From JBBQWZ01 sp038210135 (GTDB taxonomy: Bacteria; Acidobacteriota; Terriglobia; Bryobacterales; Bryobacteraceae), in the NCBI GenBank assembly GCA_038210135.1, contig JBBQWZ010000001.1:186001-250000 (forward strand): a DNA stretch of 64,000 nt. The letters run 5' to 3'. Position 1 is the stretch's first letter; each line of letters starts with the position of its first letter. The notes under the pieces are model-generated. The model searched no databases and was not told the origin of the DNA. It worked only from the letters and a program-made list of their open reading frames with translations. Shown here piece by piece: positions 25,872-33,788 of this stretch. The position numbers were made by a program, and so were the translations under genes.

Positions 25872-27010
25872 ACGCCCGTCCGCCGATATGGCAGGTTTCC
25901 TGGTTCGCCGCGACGCTCGCTTTCGGCATCGGCACCCTCTTCGTCACCGAACGCTGGGCGATCACCGCCTTCGACCTCAGCCTGCTCGCCCTGACCATCA
26001 TTGCGATCGTCCTGCGGCGCGGCGACGTCGTACCGCCTGCGCTGCTCCTGATCCCCGCCGGGGCCTTTCTCCAAATTGCGGCGAACCTAACCGTCGATCG
26101 CTGGAAAACCGGTGAGTCGCTGCTCGAATGGCTGACTTTCGCGAGTGCGTTCTGGCTCGCTAGCCAACTCCTCGCCGACCATCAGGTCGCTGAACGCTTC
26201 CTCCGCGCCGCGGCCCTCGCCGCCGTCCTGCTCTCGGTCCTCACTATGTTCCAGCAGGCCCTCGGACCCTACGGCTACTTCGGTTCCTTCGTCTACCGGA
26301 ATCAGTTTGCCGCCTTCATCGAATCGCTCTTGCCCGTCGCGATCCTCGCCGCGATTGAGGAACGCCGTCGCGCTTTATGGTGGATCGCCGCCGCGGCCGC
26401 CATGTTCGCCGCCGTCGTCGCGGCCGGATCCCGCGCGGGCACCGTCATCTCTTTCGCGCTGTTGTTTCTAGTCCCTGTTGCGGCGTCTTTGCGAGGCTGG
26501 ATCAACCGCATGACCCTATTCCGCCTCTCCGCGGGCGTCCTGCTCGCCGCTGGAATTCTGACCTTCGTCGCCGGCTGGGAAACCATCTGGACACGCCTTC
26601 AGGAGCCGCATCCCTATTCGCTGCGAGCCGATCTTGTCCAATCGACTTTGAACATGTTCGCTGCGCGCCCGTGGACCGGTTTTGGCTTGGGAACCTGGTC
26701 CACCGCCTACCCCGCCTTCGCACGCTTCGACGACGGAACCTTCGTCAATCAGGCGCACAACGATTGGCTGCAGTGGGCCGCTGAAGGCGGGATCCCCATG
26801 CTTGTCGTCATGCTCTGGATCTTCGCGCGCGCGGCCGGACCCGCCATCCGCTCGCTGTGGGGAATCGGAATCCTGGCCGTCTTCGTGCACGCCCTCGTGG
26901 ATTACCCGTTCGGCCAACGGCCAGCCTTGGCCGTCTTCTTCTTCGCCCTGCTCGGAGCCGCGTCCGTCTCCCGCGAAAACCAACGCCCTACGGGTTCATC
27001 TTCTCTGTAA
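25868..27010 (+). CDS. Second O-antigen ligase/polymerase family protein, 380 aa
   Basis: Integral membrane protein with about 10-11 segments and a Wzy_C-type periplasmic loop. RNQFAAFIESLLPVAILA, GSRAGTVISFALLF and the segment TGFGLGTWSTAYPAFARF with NQAHNDWLQWAAEGGIPML near residues 295-315 are characteristic; HND is the expected catalytic neighbourhood. The GTG at 25868 overlaps the TPR partner stop. It runs convergently 23 bp into the 3' end of the next gene. It differs clearly from the Wzy-like protein at 16458, so the locus has two such enzymes. Confidence 0.87.
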   Translation: MNARPPIWQVSWFAATLAFGIGTLFVTERWAITAFDLSLLALTIIAIVLRRGDVVPPALLLIPAGAFLQIAANLTVDRWKTGESLLEWLTFASAFWLASQLLADHQVAERFLRAAALAAVLLSVLTMFQQALGPYGYFGSFVYRNQFAAFIESLLPVAILAAIEERRRALWWIAAAAAMFAAVVAAGSRAGTVISFALLFLVPVAASLRGWINRMTLFRLSAGVLLAAGILTFVAGWETIWTRLQEPHPYSLRADLVQSTLNMFAARPWTGFGLGTWSTAYPAFARFDDGTFVNQAHNDWLQWAAEGGIPMLVVMLWIFARAAGPAIRSLWGIGILAVFVHALVDYPFGQRPALAVFFFALLGAASVSRENQRPTGSSSL

Positions 27011-28034
27011 TCTCCACTGGATCCGTCAGCCGGAACGTCATTCGCGTTTCCGCCGGAACCTCCACCGCTTTGCCGCGCGTTGCCAAAACCACGCCACCGC
27101 CAGCCGCTCCGCCCGTCGCCGCGCCAATGCCCGCGCCCTTTCCGCCGCCAATGATGCCGCCCAGCACAGCGCCCGCCGCCGCCCCGATCCCGACTTTCCT
27201 GGCCGCGTCCGTCTTGCTCGAACCGCCGCCCTTGCCTTCCTGTTCAAAAGAAGCCGTGCGAATGCCTACCGTCTGGCCATCTGAACTCGTGAATCGGACC
27301 AGCTCCAGCTGCAGCCGCGAAACGCCGTTCGTTTTTCCCGACTCCACGATCCGGCCTTCGATCGTAGAACCGCGTTCCGCAATCACCAGACCTTCGACGA
27401 TCACCGGCTGATCCAGCGTCGCGCGGAACGAATCTCCAGTCTTCTGCTTGCTGCTCGAAAGCGCTTCGGCTAACCGCACGGTGAAAAGCGTTCCGCCCGA
27501 AAGCGTCACTTTGCGCGGCTCAGTGGGTGCCGCCGCTGAGGAAGAAGAAGACCCGCTCGAAGGCGGCGTCAACGGAACCGCCTCCCGCCGCGCGGTCTCC
27601 ACTTTCGGAACTTCAGGCGCCGACACCTCTCGCTTGGAAGTCTCTGGAACCGCCGCCACGACCGAGGCCGAAACCGCCGGCGCGAAAACCGGAGGTGCCC
27701 CGGACTCCGGCGCTTGCATTTTCGCAATGGGCTGCGAACGCATAGCCGGAGCCGCAATCGCCGATCCCGCCAATGCCTTCGCCGAACTCGACCATCGATC
27801 CCGTTTCGGAGGCGGAGCCGCAGCCTTGACCCGCGCCGGCTCCTGCTTTTCAACTGGCGTCTCAACCGGAGCCTCAACCGCAGGTCCAGGCTCTACCGCC
27901 TTCTTTGCCACGATTCGCTCAACGACAGGGGCTGGAACGGGTGCCTGCGGACCCTGCCTGCTTGACGCGAAATAAAAAATGGCTCCGCTCGCGAGCACCC
28001 CACCCGCAAACGCACCCAGAACCTTTGGGTTCAT
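26988..28034 (-). CDS. Glycine-zipper protein with N-terminal anchor, 348 aa
   Basis: Envelope protein. A TM anchor (residues 5-23, VLGAFAGGVLASGAIFYFA) is followed by a long Pro/Ala/Val low-complexity linker to about residue 165. Then comes a folded beta domain (LFTVRLAEALSSSKQKTGD; VIAERGSTIEGRIVES) and a glycine zipper (GIGAAAGAVLGGIIGGGKGA) near 280-310. AGGAG precedes the start. Such architecture suits a cell-envelope stabilising protein. The last 23 bp overlap the convergent ligase gene. Confidence 0.72.
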   Translation of the reverse strand: MNPKVLGAFAGGVLASGAIFYFASSRQGPQAPVPAPVVERIVAKKAVEPGPAVEAPVETPVEKQEPARVKAAAPPPKRDRWSSSAKALAGSAIAAPAMRSQPIAKMQAPESGAPPVFAPAVSASVVAAVPETSKREVSAPEVPKVETARREAVPLTPPSSGSSSSSAAAPTEPRKVTLSGGTLFTVRLAEALSSSKQKTGDSFRATLDQPVIVEGLVIAERGSTIEGRIVESGKTNGVSRLQLELVRFTSSDGQTVGIRTASFEQEGKGGGSSKTDAARKVGIGAAAGAVLGGIIGGGKGAGIGAATGGAAGGGVVLATRGKAVEVPAETRMTFRLTDPVEITEKMNP

Positions 28035-28152
28035 GGCTTAAAAACTCCTATAAGCCTACAAACGTGCCCGAACGCCTTCCCGTTTCCATGCAAACCGGCA
28101 CATCCATGCAATTCATAAGCCAAGCAAGTAAAATAGTAGACAGTAGCCCACC

Positions 28153-29169
28153 GTGACGCATTCGTTCCCAACCAGCTTCGCCATCGGACCGATTCAGATC
28201 GCCCCCGCGACCGTCCTCGCCCCCATGGCCGGAGTCACCGACACCGTGTTCCGCCGCCTGATTCGTAACCAGGGCGGCTGTGGACTCATCATGACCGAGT
28301 TCACCAGCTCGCACGGCATCGTTGCCATTCGCAAGAAAACCAAGCCCACCCGGACCTTCAAATACCTCTTCTTTGAGCCCGAGGAGCACCCCATCTCGGC
28401 GCAGCTCTTCGGCTCTGATCCGAAAGTGATGGCCGAAGCCGCCAGCGTCTGTCAGGATCTCGGCTTCGACATCGTCGATATCAACTTCGGCTGCCCCGTC
28501 AACAAAGTCGTCAAATGCAACGGAGGCTCCGGCCTGCTGCGCGACTTGCCCCTGGTTCAGGAAATCCTGACCAAAGTCCGCGCCGCAATTTCGATTCCGT
28601 TGACCATGAAATTCCGCGCCGGCTGGAGCGACAAGGATCTCGTCGCCGTCCGCATGGCGCATCTCGCCGAGGATTGCGGCCTGCAAGCCATCGCCCTCCA
28701 TCCCCGCACCCGCGAACAAGGCTACTCCGGGAAAGCCGATTGGACCCGCATTGCCGAAGTGAAGGCCGCTGTCAAAATTCCCGTCATCGGCAACGGCGAT
28801 GTCATCACCCCCGAAGACGCCGTCCGCATTGTCGCCGAGACCTCCTGCGACGCTGTGATGATCGGCCGCGCGGCTTCCTACAATCCGTGGATCTTCAACC
28901 AGATTGACGAATACGTGCGCACTGGCTCTTACACCACGCCGCCAGAAACCGCCCGCTACGAGCTGATGCGTGGCTACTACCAGATGCTCGAAAACAAGGA
29001 AACGCCGGACGTTGTGGGAAAGATGAAGCAGTTCGCGACCTACTTCACCCATGGCGTCCGCAATGGGTCCAAGCTACGCGCGAAGATCTACACAGCGCAC
29101 GAAGCGGGCACTATCCTCAACTTTGTGGACGAATTCTTCACCGCCGAACTTGCCGAAGTCCCGGCCTAG
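28153..29169 (+). CDS. dusB: tRNA-dihydrouridine synthase (DusB family), 338 aa
   Basis: FMN enzyme reducing uridines in the tRNA D-loop. The TIM-barrel motifs are in order: LAPMAGVTDTVFRRL (residues about 23-37), SAQLFGSDP, DIVDINFGCPVNKVV (carrying the conserved Cys), TMKFRAGWSDKD, LHPRTREQGYSG and VIGNGDVITPEDA, then MIGRAASYNPWIF. The length is normal. The start is GTG at 28153. DusA, DusB and DusC cannot be fully separated by eye; the GNGDV and MIGRAA signatures fit DusB. Confidence 0.92.
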   Translation: MTHSFPTSFAIGPIQIAPATVLAPMAGVTDTVFRRLIRNQGGCGLIMTEFTSSHGIVAIRKKTKPTRTFKYLFFEPEEHPISAQLFGSDPKVMAEAASVCQDLGFDIVDINFGCPVNKVVKCNGGSGLLRDLPLVQEILTKVRAAISIPLTMKFRAGWSDKDLVAVRMAHLAEDCGLQAIALHPRTREQGYSGKADWTRIAEVKAAVKIPVIGNGDVITPEDAVRIVAETSCDAVMIGRAASYNPWIFNQIDEYVRTGSYTTPPETARYELMRGYYQMLENKETPDVVGKMKQFATYFTHGVRNGSKLRAKIYTAHEAGTILNFVDEFFTAELAEVPA

Positions 29170-29175
29170 TCCGGC

Positions 29176-29952
29176 TTACCGGCGACCCTCGATCCGCTTC
29201 GCTCGATCGTTGTCATCCCGCGCACCGGTTTCGTTGCCTAGCGCGCGACGCGCTCCCGCCCGCGCGTAGTACGGATGCGACGCGTCCGGTAGAAACGCCA
29301 TCACCGCCGTATAATCCGCCTCCGCCTTCCCCGGTTCCCCCATCTCCATCCACAGCGAACCACGCTGCGTGTACCCGTCGGCGCTTGGCTGGATCTCGAT
29401 CGCTTTGTCGAAATCCCGCATCGCGGCGGCCAGATTGCCTTGCTGCCGCTCCACCATCCCGCGAAGGTTGTACGCGTCGGTCATCTTCGGATCGCATTCG
29501 ATCGCCTTCGACGCATCCGCCAACGCCCGATCCAGATTCCGCCGCTCCACCCAGCACAATCCCCGATGCCGGTACGCTCTGGCATCCCTTGGATTCTTCT
29601 CAGCCAACGTGGTGAAGTCCGCGATCGCCCGGTCCCACATAAACAAATTCGCGTACGCCTGTCCACGCAGGAAGTACGCTTCGAGAAAACCAGAATCCCG
29701 TCCGATCGTCTGCGAAAGCGACACTGCCGCTTCGTTGTAACGCTGCGCCCGGAACAAACGCTCCCCCGCATCGAACGCCTGTCGCGCCGCGACTGGATCG
29801 CTCCGCAGCTTCCATCCATAAAACGCCGCCAGAAGAACCACCAACGCCGCCCCGCAAATGAGGAAAACCTTGCGCCGTTTCGCCCGCTCAAAGTCCTCTG
29901 CTTGTACCGGGATCATCCCCGGCTGCCGTGTCGGATCGGTACCACTTTCCAC
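29176..29952 (-). CDS. Membrane-anchored TPR protein, 258 aa
   Basis: A cytoplasmic N-terminus of about 28 residues, one TM (VFLICGAALVVLLAAFYGW, about 29-47), then at least five TPR repeats of 34 residues (FRAQRYNEAAVSLSQTI; MWDRAIADFTTLAEKNP; NLDRALADASKAIECDP; NLAAAMRDFDKAIEIQP; EPGKAEADYTAVMAFLP). TPRs mediate protein contacts; the partner is unknown. The GTG start is tentative. It converges on dusB with a 6-bp gap and diverges from rnhA. Confidence 0.8.
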   Translation of the reverse strand: MESGTDPTRQPGMIPVQAEDFERAKRRKVFLICGAALVVLLAAFYGWKLRSDPVAARQAFDAGERLFRAQRYNEAAVSLSQTIGRDSGFLEAYFLRGQAYANLFMWDRAIADFTTLAEKNPRDARAYRHRGLCWVERRNLDRALADASKAIECDPKMTDAYNLRGMVERQQGNLAAAMRDFDKAIEIQPSADGYTQRGSLWMEMGEPGKAEADYTAVMAFLPDASHPYYARAGARRALGNETGARDDNDRAKRIEGRR

Positions 29953-29984
29953 AAAATCATTCTACGCCCCTTACAATAAATTCG

Positions 29985-30419
29985 ATGAAGGAAGTGCAGC
30001 TAATTACAGACGGCGCCTGCTTGGGAAATCCCGGTCCCGGCGGCTGGGCCTGTATCCTCCGTCACGGCGACAATCACAAGGAATTGTTCGGCTCGGAGCG
30101 CGAAACTACCAACAACCGCATGGAGCTCACGGCCGCCGTCGAAGGCCTCCGCGCGCTCCGCGAATCCTGCACCGTCGAGGTCGTCACCGACTCCCAATAC
30201 GTCAAAAACGGCATCACCACATGGATCCACGGCTGGAAGCGTAATGGCTGGAAGACCTCCGCCAAAAAACCCGTCGTCAATCAGGATCTCTGGGAAGAGC
30301 TAGACGACCAGGCCGGCCGCCATAAAACCACCTGGACCTGGACCAAGGGACACGCCAATCACGCCGACAACAATCGCTGCGACGAGCTGGCTACGCGTGC
30401 GGCCCGTGAACAACTGTAG
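29985..30419 (+). CDS. rnhA: Ribonuclease HI, 144 aa
   Basis: Cleaves the RNA strand of RNA-DNA hybrids. The DEDD residues are visible: Asp in LITDGACLGNPGPGGW (near residue 8), Glu in NNRMELTA (near 46), Asp in VTDSQYV (near 68) and Asp in NNRCDELATRAA (near 132). The flexible-loop His lies in TKGHANHADN. The basic protrusion with clustered Trp (WIHGWKRNGWKT) is present, as in E. coli RNase HI. The start is ATG 29985, which gives the normal length; the longer upstream reading is not conserved. Confidence 0.96.
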   Translation: MKEVQLITDGACLGNPGPGGWACILRHGDNHKELFGSERETTNNRMELTAAVEGLRALRESCTVEVVTDSQYVKNGITTWIHGWKRNGWKTSAKKPVVNQDLWEELDDQAGRHKTTWTWTKGHANHADNNRCDELATRAAREQL

Positions 30420-30502
30420 CGGCACAGGCACAGCGGACCGCCCGGAAAGCCTGTAAATCCGCGCTTTTGCGCATGGCATCGAGCTTGCATCGTTCTGGCA
30501 GC

Positions 30503-31249
30503 ATGCGGAAAGAAAGCATCGTCGTTTCCATCTGCCTGCATAGCCTCGCCGTCATAGGCGGCTTCTGGCTCGGTACCCGCCTCCCAACTAATTCGCTGCG
30601 TCCCGAAGTCACGCGGAACGCGATTCCTCTCCACACGCCGCGCGACCTGATCCTTCAAAAGGCTCATGAAGGCGGCGGCGGACAACGCATGCTGCTTCCG
30701 GCCAGTCGCGGCATGGCTCCACCCGTCGCCCGCCGTGTCTTCGTTCCGCCTATGATTCCGCAGAATGAAAACGCGAAGCTGGTCATGCAGCCGGCACTGC
30801 TCGAAGCCCCGGCCCTCAATATTCAGGCCTCGCAATATGGCGACCCGCTGGGAAAGACCGGAGCCCCCTCGGGAGGTCCCGGCGGCCCCAACGGAATCGG
30901 TCCCGGCGGCTGCTGCGGCATCGGACCCGGCGACGGCAGCAAGCTCGGCTGGAAAGGCCCCGCCACACAGCCCGTTCGCTTCAGCCGCCTTCCACAGGTC
31001 ATCTCGAAAACCGAGCCTGAGTTCACAGAAGAAGCCCGGAAGGCCCGTCATCAAGGCTCCGTGCTCCTGGCCGCCGAAGTCGGAGTCGATGGAAAAGCGC
31101 ACAACATCCGCGTCATTCGCAGCTTGGGCCTCGGTCTCGACGAGCGCGCTATCGCCGCGCTGGCTCAATGGCGCTTCCGTCCGGCGATTTCCGACGGAAA
31201 ACCCGCGACGGCTCCGGCGACGATCGAAGTGTTCTTCCACCTCTTGTAA
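30503..31249 (+). CDS. TonB-family energy transducer-like protein, 248 aa
   Basis: N-terminal TM (about residues 7-22, VVSICLHSLAVIGGFWLG) followed by a Pro/Gly-rich periplasmic spacer (GGPGGPNGIGPGGCCGIGPG with an unusual Cys pair). The C-terminal TonB domain begins PEFTEEARKARHQGSVLLAA and ends GLGLDERAIAALAQWRFRPA with an FFHLL terminus. No ExbB/ExbD genes are near. The start ATG 30503 is preferred; an in-frame ATG 36 bases earlier is possible. Confidence 0.82.
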   Translation: MRKESIVVSICLHSLAVIGGFWLGTRLPTNSLRPEVTRNAIPLHTPRDLILQKAHEGGGGQRMLLPASRGMAPPVARRVFVPPMIPQNENAKLVMQPALLEAPALNIQASQYGDPLGKTGAPSGGPGGPNGIGPGGCCGIGPGDGSKLGWKGPATQPVRFSRLPQVISKTEPEFTEEARKARHQGSVLLAAEVGVDGKAHNIRVIRSLGLGLDERAIAALAQWRFRPAISDGKPATAPATIEVFFHLL

Positions 31250-31269
31250 CGCGAAGCCTACGGAATCGA

Positions 31270-31310
31270 GGCGCGCACGAAGCGAGACGAAGTCGAGCGC
31301 AGTAAGTGCT
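31270..31310 (+). repeat. Dispersed repeat family B, copy 2
   Basis: Perfect 41-base match to 13047-13087, in the 186-bp gap between the TonB-like and beta-barrel genes. The rest of that gap shows no gene. Confidence 0.85.
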
Positions 31311-31435
31311 TCACCCATCCCAACGGAGCGCCGACGACGTTTAGCGCGACGGCCAGCCGTCACGCAGCCGAGAAAGGCCACCAACACGCAAAACGGAAAC
31401 GTCAGCCCTCGGAAAACACTCGTACCATAGAGACA

Positions 31436-32092
31436 ATGGCTAAAACATTCCTGACCCTATTCGCTTTTGGTGTTATGGCCGGAACCGCCTCCGCCCAACT
31501 CCCCGTCGGCGTCGGCATTAAGGTCGGCACTCCCCTAACCGAAGCCTACAACGTCGCCAATAGCGTTATCTCCGGATCCAGCATCCCAAACGCCTACTCG
31601 TCGAACGCCAAGGATTTCCTGATCGGCCCCATGGTCGAATTCCGCCTGCCCTTCAGCATCGCCATCGAGGCGGACGCCTTATACCGCAGCGTTGGTTTCC
31701 GCCGCCTGCCAGTGATTACCGGCGTCATTATTAGCCCGACGCCCATAACAGGTCCTGTCTCCACCGCGGCCGCCGTCAACATCGACGCCAACGCCTGGGA
31801 ATTCCCCATTCTGCTCAAGTACAAATTCAAGGGAATCCCACTCGTGAAGCCCTACCTCGGAGCCGGCATGTCGTTCAAGCGAATTACCGGCATCGACAAC
31901 ATCGTCGAACTCACCCACAAAACCAGCACTGGAGTGGTCCTCGAAGGCGGCCTGGAATTCAAGCTCCTCCTCCTTCGCATCACCCCCGAAATCCGCTACA
32001 CCGGCTACCCCGTAGCGTCCTTCGAAGCTCCAGGCAACCTACTAAAGGCCAACAAAAACCAATTAGCCTTCCTGGTAGGGTTCTCTTTCTAG
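31436..32092 (+). CDS. Outer-membrane beta-barrel protein, 218 aa
   Basis: Signal peptide (residues 1-20, ends GTASA) followed by alternating amphipathic strands: MVEFRLPFSIAIEADALYRS, FPILLKYKFKGIPLVKPYLG, VVLEGGLEFKLLLLRITPEI and a C-terminal LAFLVGFSF ending in Phe, the classical barrel-assembly signal. It fits the OmpW/OmpA-like eight-stranded barrel class; cargo and partner are unknown. Confidence 0.82.
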   Translation: MAKTFLTLFAFGVMAGTASAQLPVGVGIKVGTPLTEAYNVANSVISGSSIPNAYSSNAKDFLIGPMVEFRLPFSIAIEADALYRSVGFRRLPVITGVIISPTPITGPVSTAAAVNIDANAWEFPILLKYKFKGIPLVKPYLGAGMSFKRITGIDNIVELTHKTSTGVVLEGGLEFKLLLLRITPEIRYTGYPVASFEAPGNLLKANKNQLAFLVGFSF

Positions 32093-32124
32093 TAAGCGGC
32101 CGCCTCCAAGCGTCAGCGATCGCC

Positions 32125-32231
32125 GGTTTGAACCCTGAGCGTCAGCGATGGGACCCGATCCCACCGAGTGGCGACCGCAAGAGTCTGCGTGGAAAGTGCA
32201 GGTCCCATCGCTTACGCTCAGGGTTCAAACC
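32125..32231. repeat. Inverted pair of family A repeats (copies 3 and 4)
   Basis: Arms of 31 bases at 32125-32155 (plus) and 32201-32231 (minus) are complementary with a single mismatch and enclose 45 bases. The family A cores are 32130-32154 and 32202-32226. Lying between two convergent genes, the hairpin could act as a transcription stop, though it has no U tract. Confidence 0.85.
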
Positions 32232-32350
32232 CGATACGGCGGTCGCGGCAAATCGCACCGCGCAAACCACAGCCCACCGCCATCCCGACAAACATCCGAG
32301 CCGCGCGCAAAGCAGCGCAAAGCGCTGCGTCGGAAGCGGAACTACCAAAT

Positions 32351-32806
32351 CTACAGCCCCTCCAGCACGCTGGCCGCGTGCCCCTCCGGCTTCACTTTCT
32401 CGAAAATCTTTTCGATCTTCCCCTCCGCATCGATCAAAAACGTGGACCGCTCCACGCCCATATACTTCTTCCCGTACATGCTCTTCTCTTTCCACACGCC
32501 ATACGCCTCCGCCACCGCGTGATCCGCGTCCGCCAGCAGCGTGAACGGCAGCTGAAACTTCGCCTTGAATTTCGCCTGCGCCGCCGGAGTATCCGGCGAC
32601 ACGCCCACCACCACCGTGTCTTTCTTCGCGAATTTCGCCATCACGTCGCGAAACTCGCAGCTTTCCTTCGTGCATCCCGGCGTATCCGCCTTCGGGTAGA
32701 AATACAGCACCACCCGCTTCCCCTTCATCTTCGCCAGTGTGAACGGCTGATTCTGATCGTCCTGCAACGAAATTGCCGGCGCCTTAGCGCCAATTGTGAG
32801 TGCCAT
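32351..32806 (-). CDS. bcp: Thioredoxin-dependent peroxiredoxin, Bcp/PrxQ type, 151 aa
   Basis: Reduces hydroperoxides in the cytoplasm. The peroxidatic Cys sits in FYPKADTPGCTKESCEF (near residue 44), with a second Cys five residues later giving the PrxQ CxxxxC pair. GVSPDTPAAQAKFKAKF and FTLLADADHAVAEAYGVW are family blocks, followed by VERSTFLIDAEGKI. Full family length. GAGGAC precedes the start. Confidence 0.95.
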   Translation of the reverse strand: MALTIGAKAPAISLQDDQNQPFTLAKMKGKRVVLYFYPKADTPGCTKESCEFRDVMAKFAKKDTVVVGVSPDTPAAQAKFKAKFQLPFTLLADADHAVAEAYGVWKEKSMYGKKYMGVERSTFLIDAEGKIEKIFEKVKPEGHAASVLEGL

Positions 32807-32980
32807 ATGGATGTCCTCTTCGATGAGTATCGCCCAAGCGAAGATCTTTTAACGCTAAGCCGCGTTCATCTTGAGCAACATCCACCGGCGGCAAAGCATC
32901 AACACCACGTAGGAAGAAAAATGACGAGAGCCGAGCATTATTGGCCTGAACCCCGATAGGAAGGACCCTGGGATTTACAG

Positions 32981-33000
32981 CCCCGCCCGTGAGGGCGGGG
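32981..33000. repeat. Hairpin element, family D copy 1
   Basis: Perfect 8-bp stem CCCCGCCC/GGGCGGGG with loop GTGA, followed by ATAC. A relative at about 35052-35073 has lost the 5' arm. The rest of the 299-bp gap (32807-33105) between bcp and the cytochrome gene holds repeat A5 and no gene. Confidence 0.7.
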
Positions 33001-33019
33001 ATACTCAGCACGTCGCACC

Positions 33020-33044
33020 GAATCCCGAACGTAAGTAAGGGGAC
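33020..33044 (+). repeat. Dispersed repeat family A, copy 5
   Basis: Diverged copy beginning GAATCCCGAACGTAAGTAAG, 20 bases after the family D hairpin and 61 bases ahead of the cytochrome start. Confidence 0.6.
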
Positions 33045-33105
33045 TTCGAAACCAGCTTCTATGTAAACTGGAAAGATAACTTCACGAGGAGCCACACAAA
33101 ATAAA

Positions 33106-33423
33106 ATGAAAACGAAATTGTTCATCCTGCTCGCCGCCGGAGCCCTTGCCGCCTCCGCCGCGACCGGCGACGCCGCCGCTGGTAAGGAAGTCTTCGCGCA
33201 ATGCGCCGTCTGCCACAACGCCGATTCCGCCACGCCCAAAGTCGGACCCGGCCTTAAAGGCCTCTTCAAAAAAGCCAAGCTCGCCAACGGCCAGAAGGTC
33301 ACCGACGCGAACGTCATGAAGATCATCAACGAAGGCGCCGGCGACGGCAAAATGCCTCCCTACGCCGACATGATCTCTGAAAAAGAGCGGACCGACGTCC
33401 TGGCCTATTTGAAGACGCTCTAA
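33106..33423 (+). CDS. Small class I cytochrome c, 105 aa
   Basis: Periplasmic electron carrier. The signal peptide is residues 1-20 (LFILLAAGALAASAATG). The haem site is CAVCH near residues 33-37, and the axial Met is in GDGKMPPYAD near residue 83. VGPGLKGLFKKAKL and the C-terminal DVLAYLKTL helix complete the fold. It has one haem. It is monocistronic, so the redox partner is not shown by context. Confidence 0.93.
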   Translation: MKTKLFILLAAGALAASAATGDAAAGKEVFAQCAVCHNADSATPKVGPGLKGLFKKAKLANGQKVTDANVMKIINEGAGDGKMPPYADMISEKERTDVLAYLKTL

Positions 33424-33496
33424 AACCCAGCTACAATCAAAAAGGTGGAAGCCTAGACCCCTTCCGCCACGCGGATCCATCTGCGCGCAGCGTTCC

Positions 33497-33573
33497 GTCC
33501 CCATCGTCTAGTCGGCCTAGGACACCGCCCTTTCACGGCGATAACAGGGGTTCGAATCCCCTTGGGGACGCCA
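33497..33573 (+). tRNA. tRNA-Glu (anticodon TTC), CCA encoded
   Basis: Acceptor arms GTCCCCA (33497-33503) and TGGGGAC (33563-33569) pair fully, followed by G and encoded CCA. The anticodon loop is CTTTCAC with TTC, and the T arm GGGGTTCGAATCCCC is perfect. Compared with E. coli tRNA-Glu the base after GGCG is A, not G, giving a C27-A43 mismatch at the top of the anticodon stem; the D loop is one base longer. Confidence 0.97.
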
Positions 33574-33595
33574 AGTTCACGGTTTCAAAACCGGT

Positions 33596-33630
33596 AAAGG
33601 CTACTTCCATGAAGTAGCCTTTTGCTTTTT
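33596..33630 (+). terminator. Rho-independent terminator of tRNA-Glu
   Basis: A 12-bp perfect stem (AAAGGCTACTTC / GAAGTAGCCTTT) with loop CAT, then TGCTTTTTC. It starts 22 bases after the tRNA CCA. Confidence 0.92.
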
Positions 33631-33736
33631 CTTATTCATGTAAGTTGTCAGTCGGCAGCGTATCCTGCTCAAATCCCTTCCGTTTAGCATTAGACAAAAA
33701 CACAATTTGCGCTACCAATTGCTTACCCCAACCGCC

Positions 33737-33765
33737 TTGGCGTCGTCGTCACCCTGGCGTACACT
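33737..33765 (+). promoter_or_regulatory. Predicted sigma-70 promoter for the gene at 33789
   Basis: TTGGCG (33737-33742), 17-base spacer, TACACT (33760-33765). AAGGAG at 33774-33779 would lie at the very start of the transcript. Confidence 0.5.
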
Positions 33766-33788
33766 AAACGAACAAGGAGTTCCATCCA

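Larger units (their letters stand above)
33424..33788. other. 365-bp gene-free stretch apart from tRNA-Glu
   Basis: Holds the tRNA, its terminator and a predicted promoter for the next gene. Bases 33631-33736 show nothing I can name. Confidence 0.7.

Noticed and set aside
28048..29052. 334-codon open frame on the minus strand
   Set aside because: Antisense shadow of dusB, whose motifs are unambiguous.
30359..31387. Shared peptide ALTALDFVSLRARLD in two minus-strand frames
   Set aside because: It is only the translation of the identical 41-base repeat B at 13047 and 31270, not a conserved protein domain.
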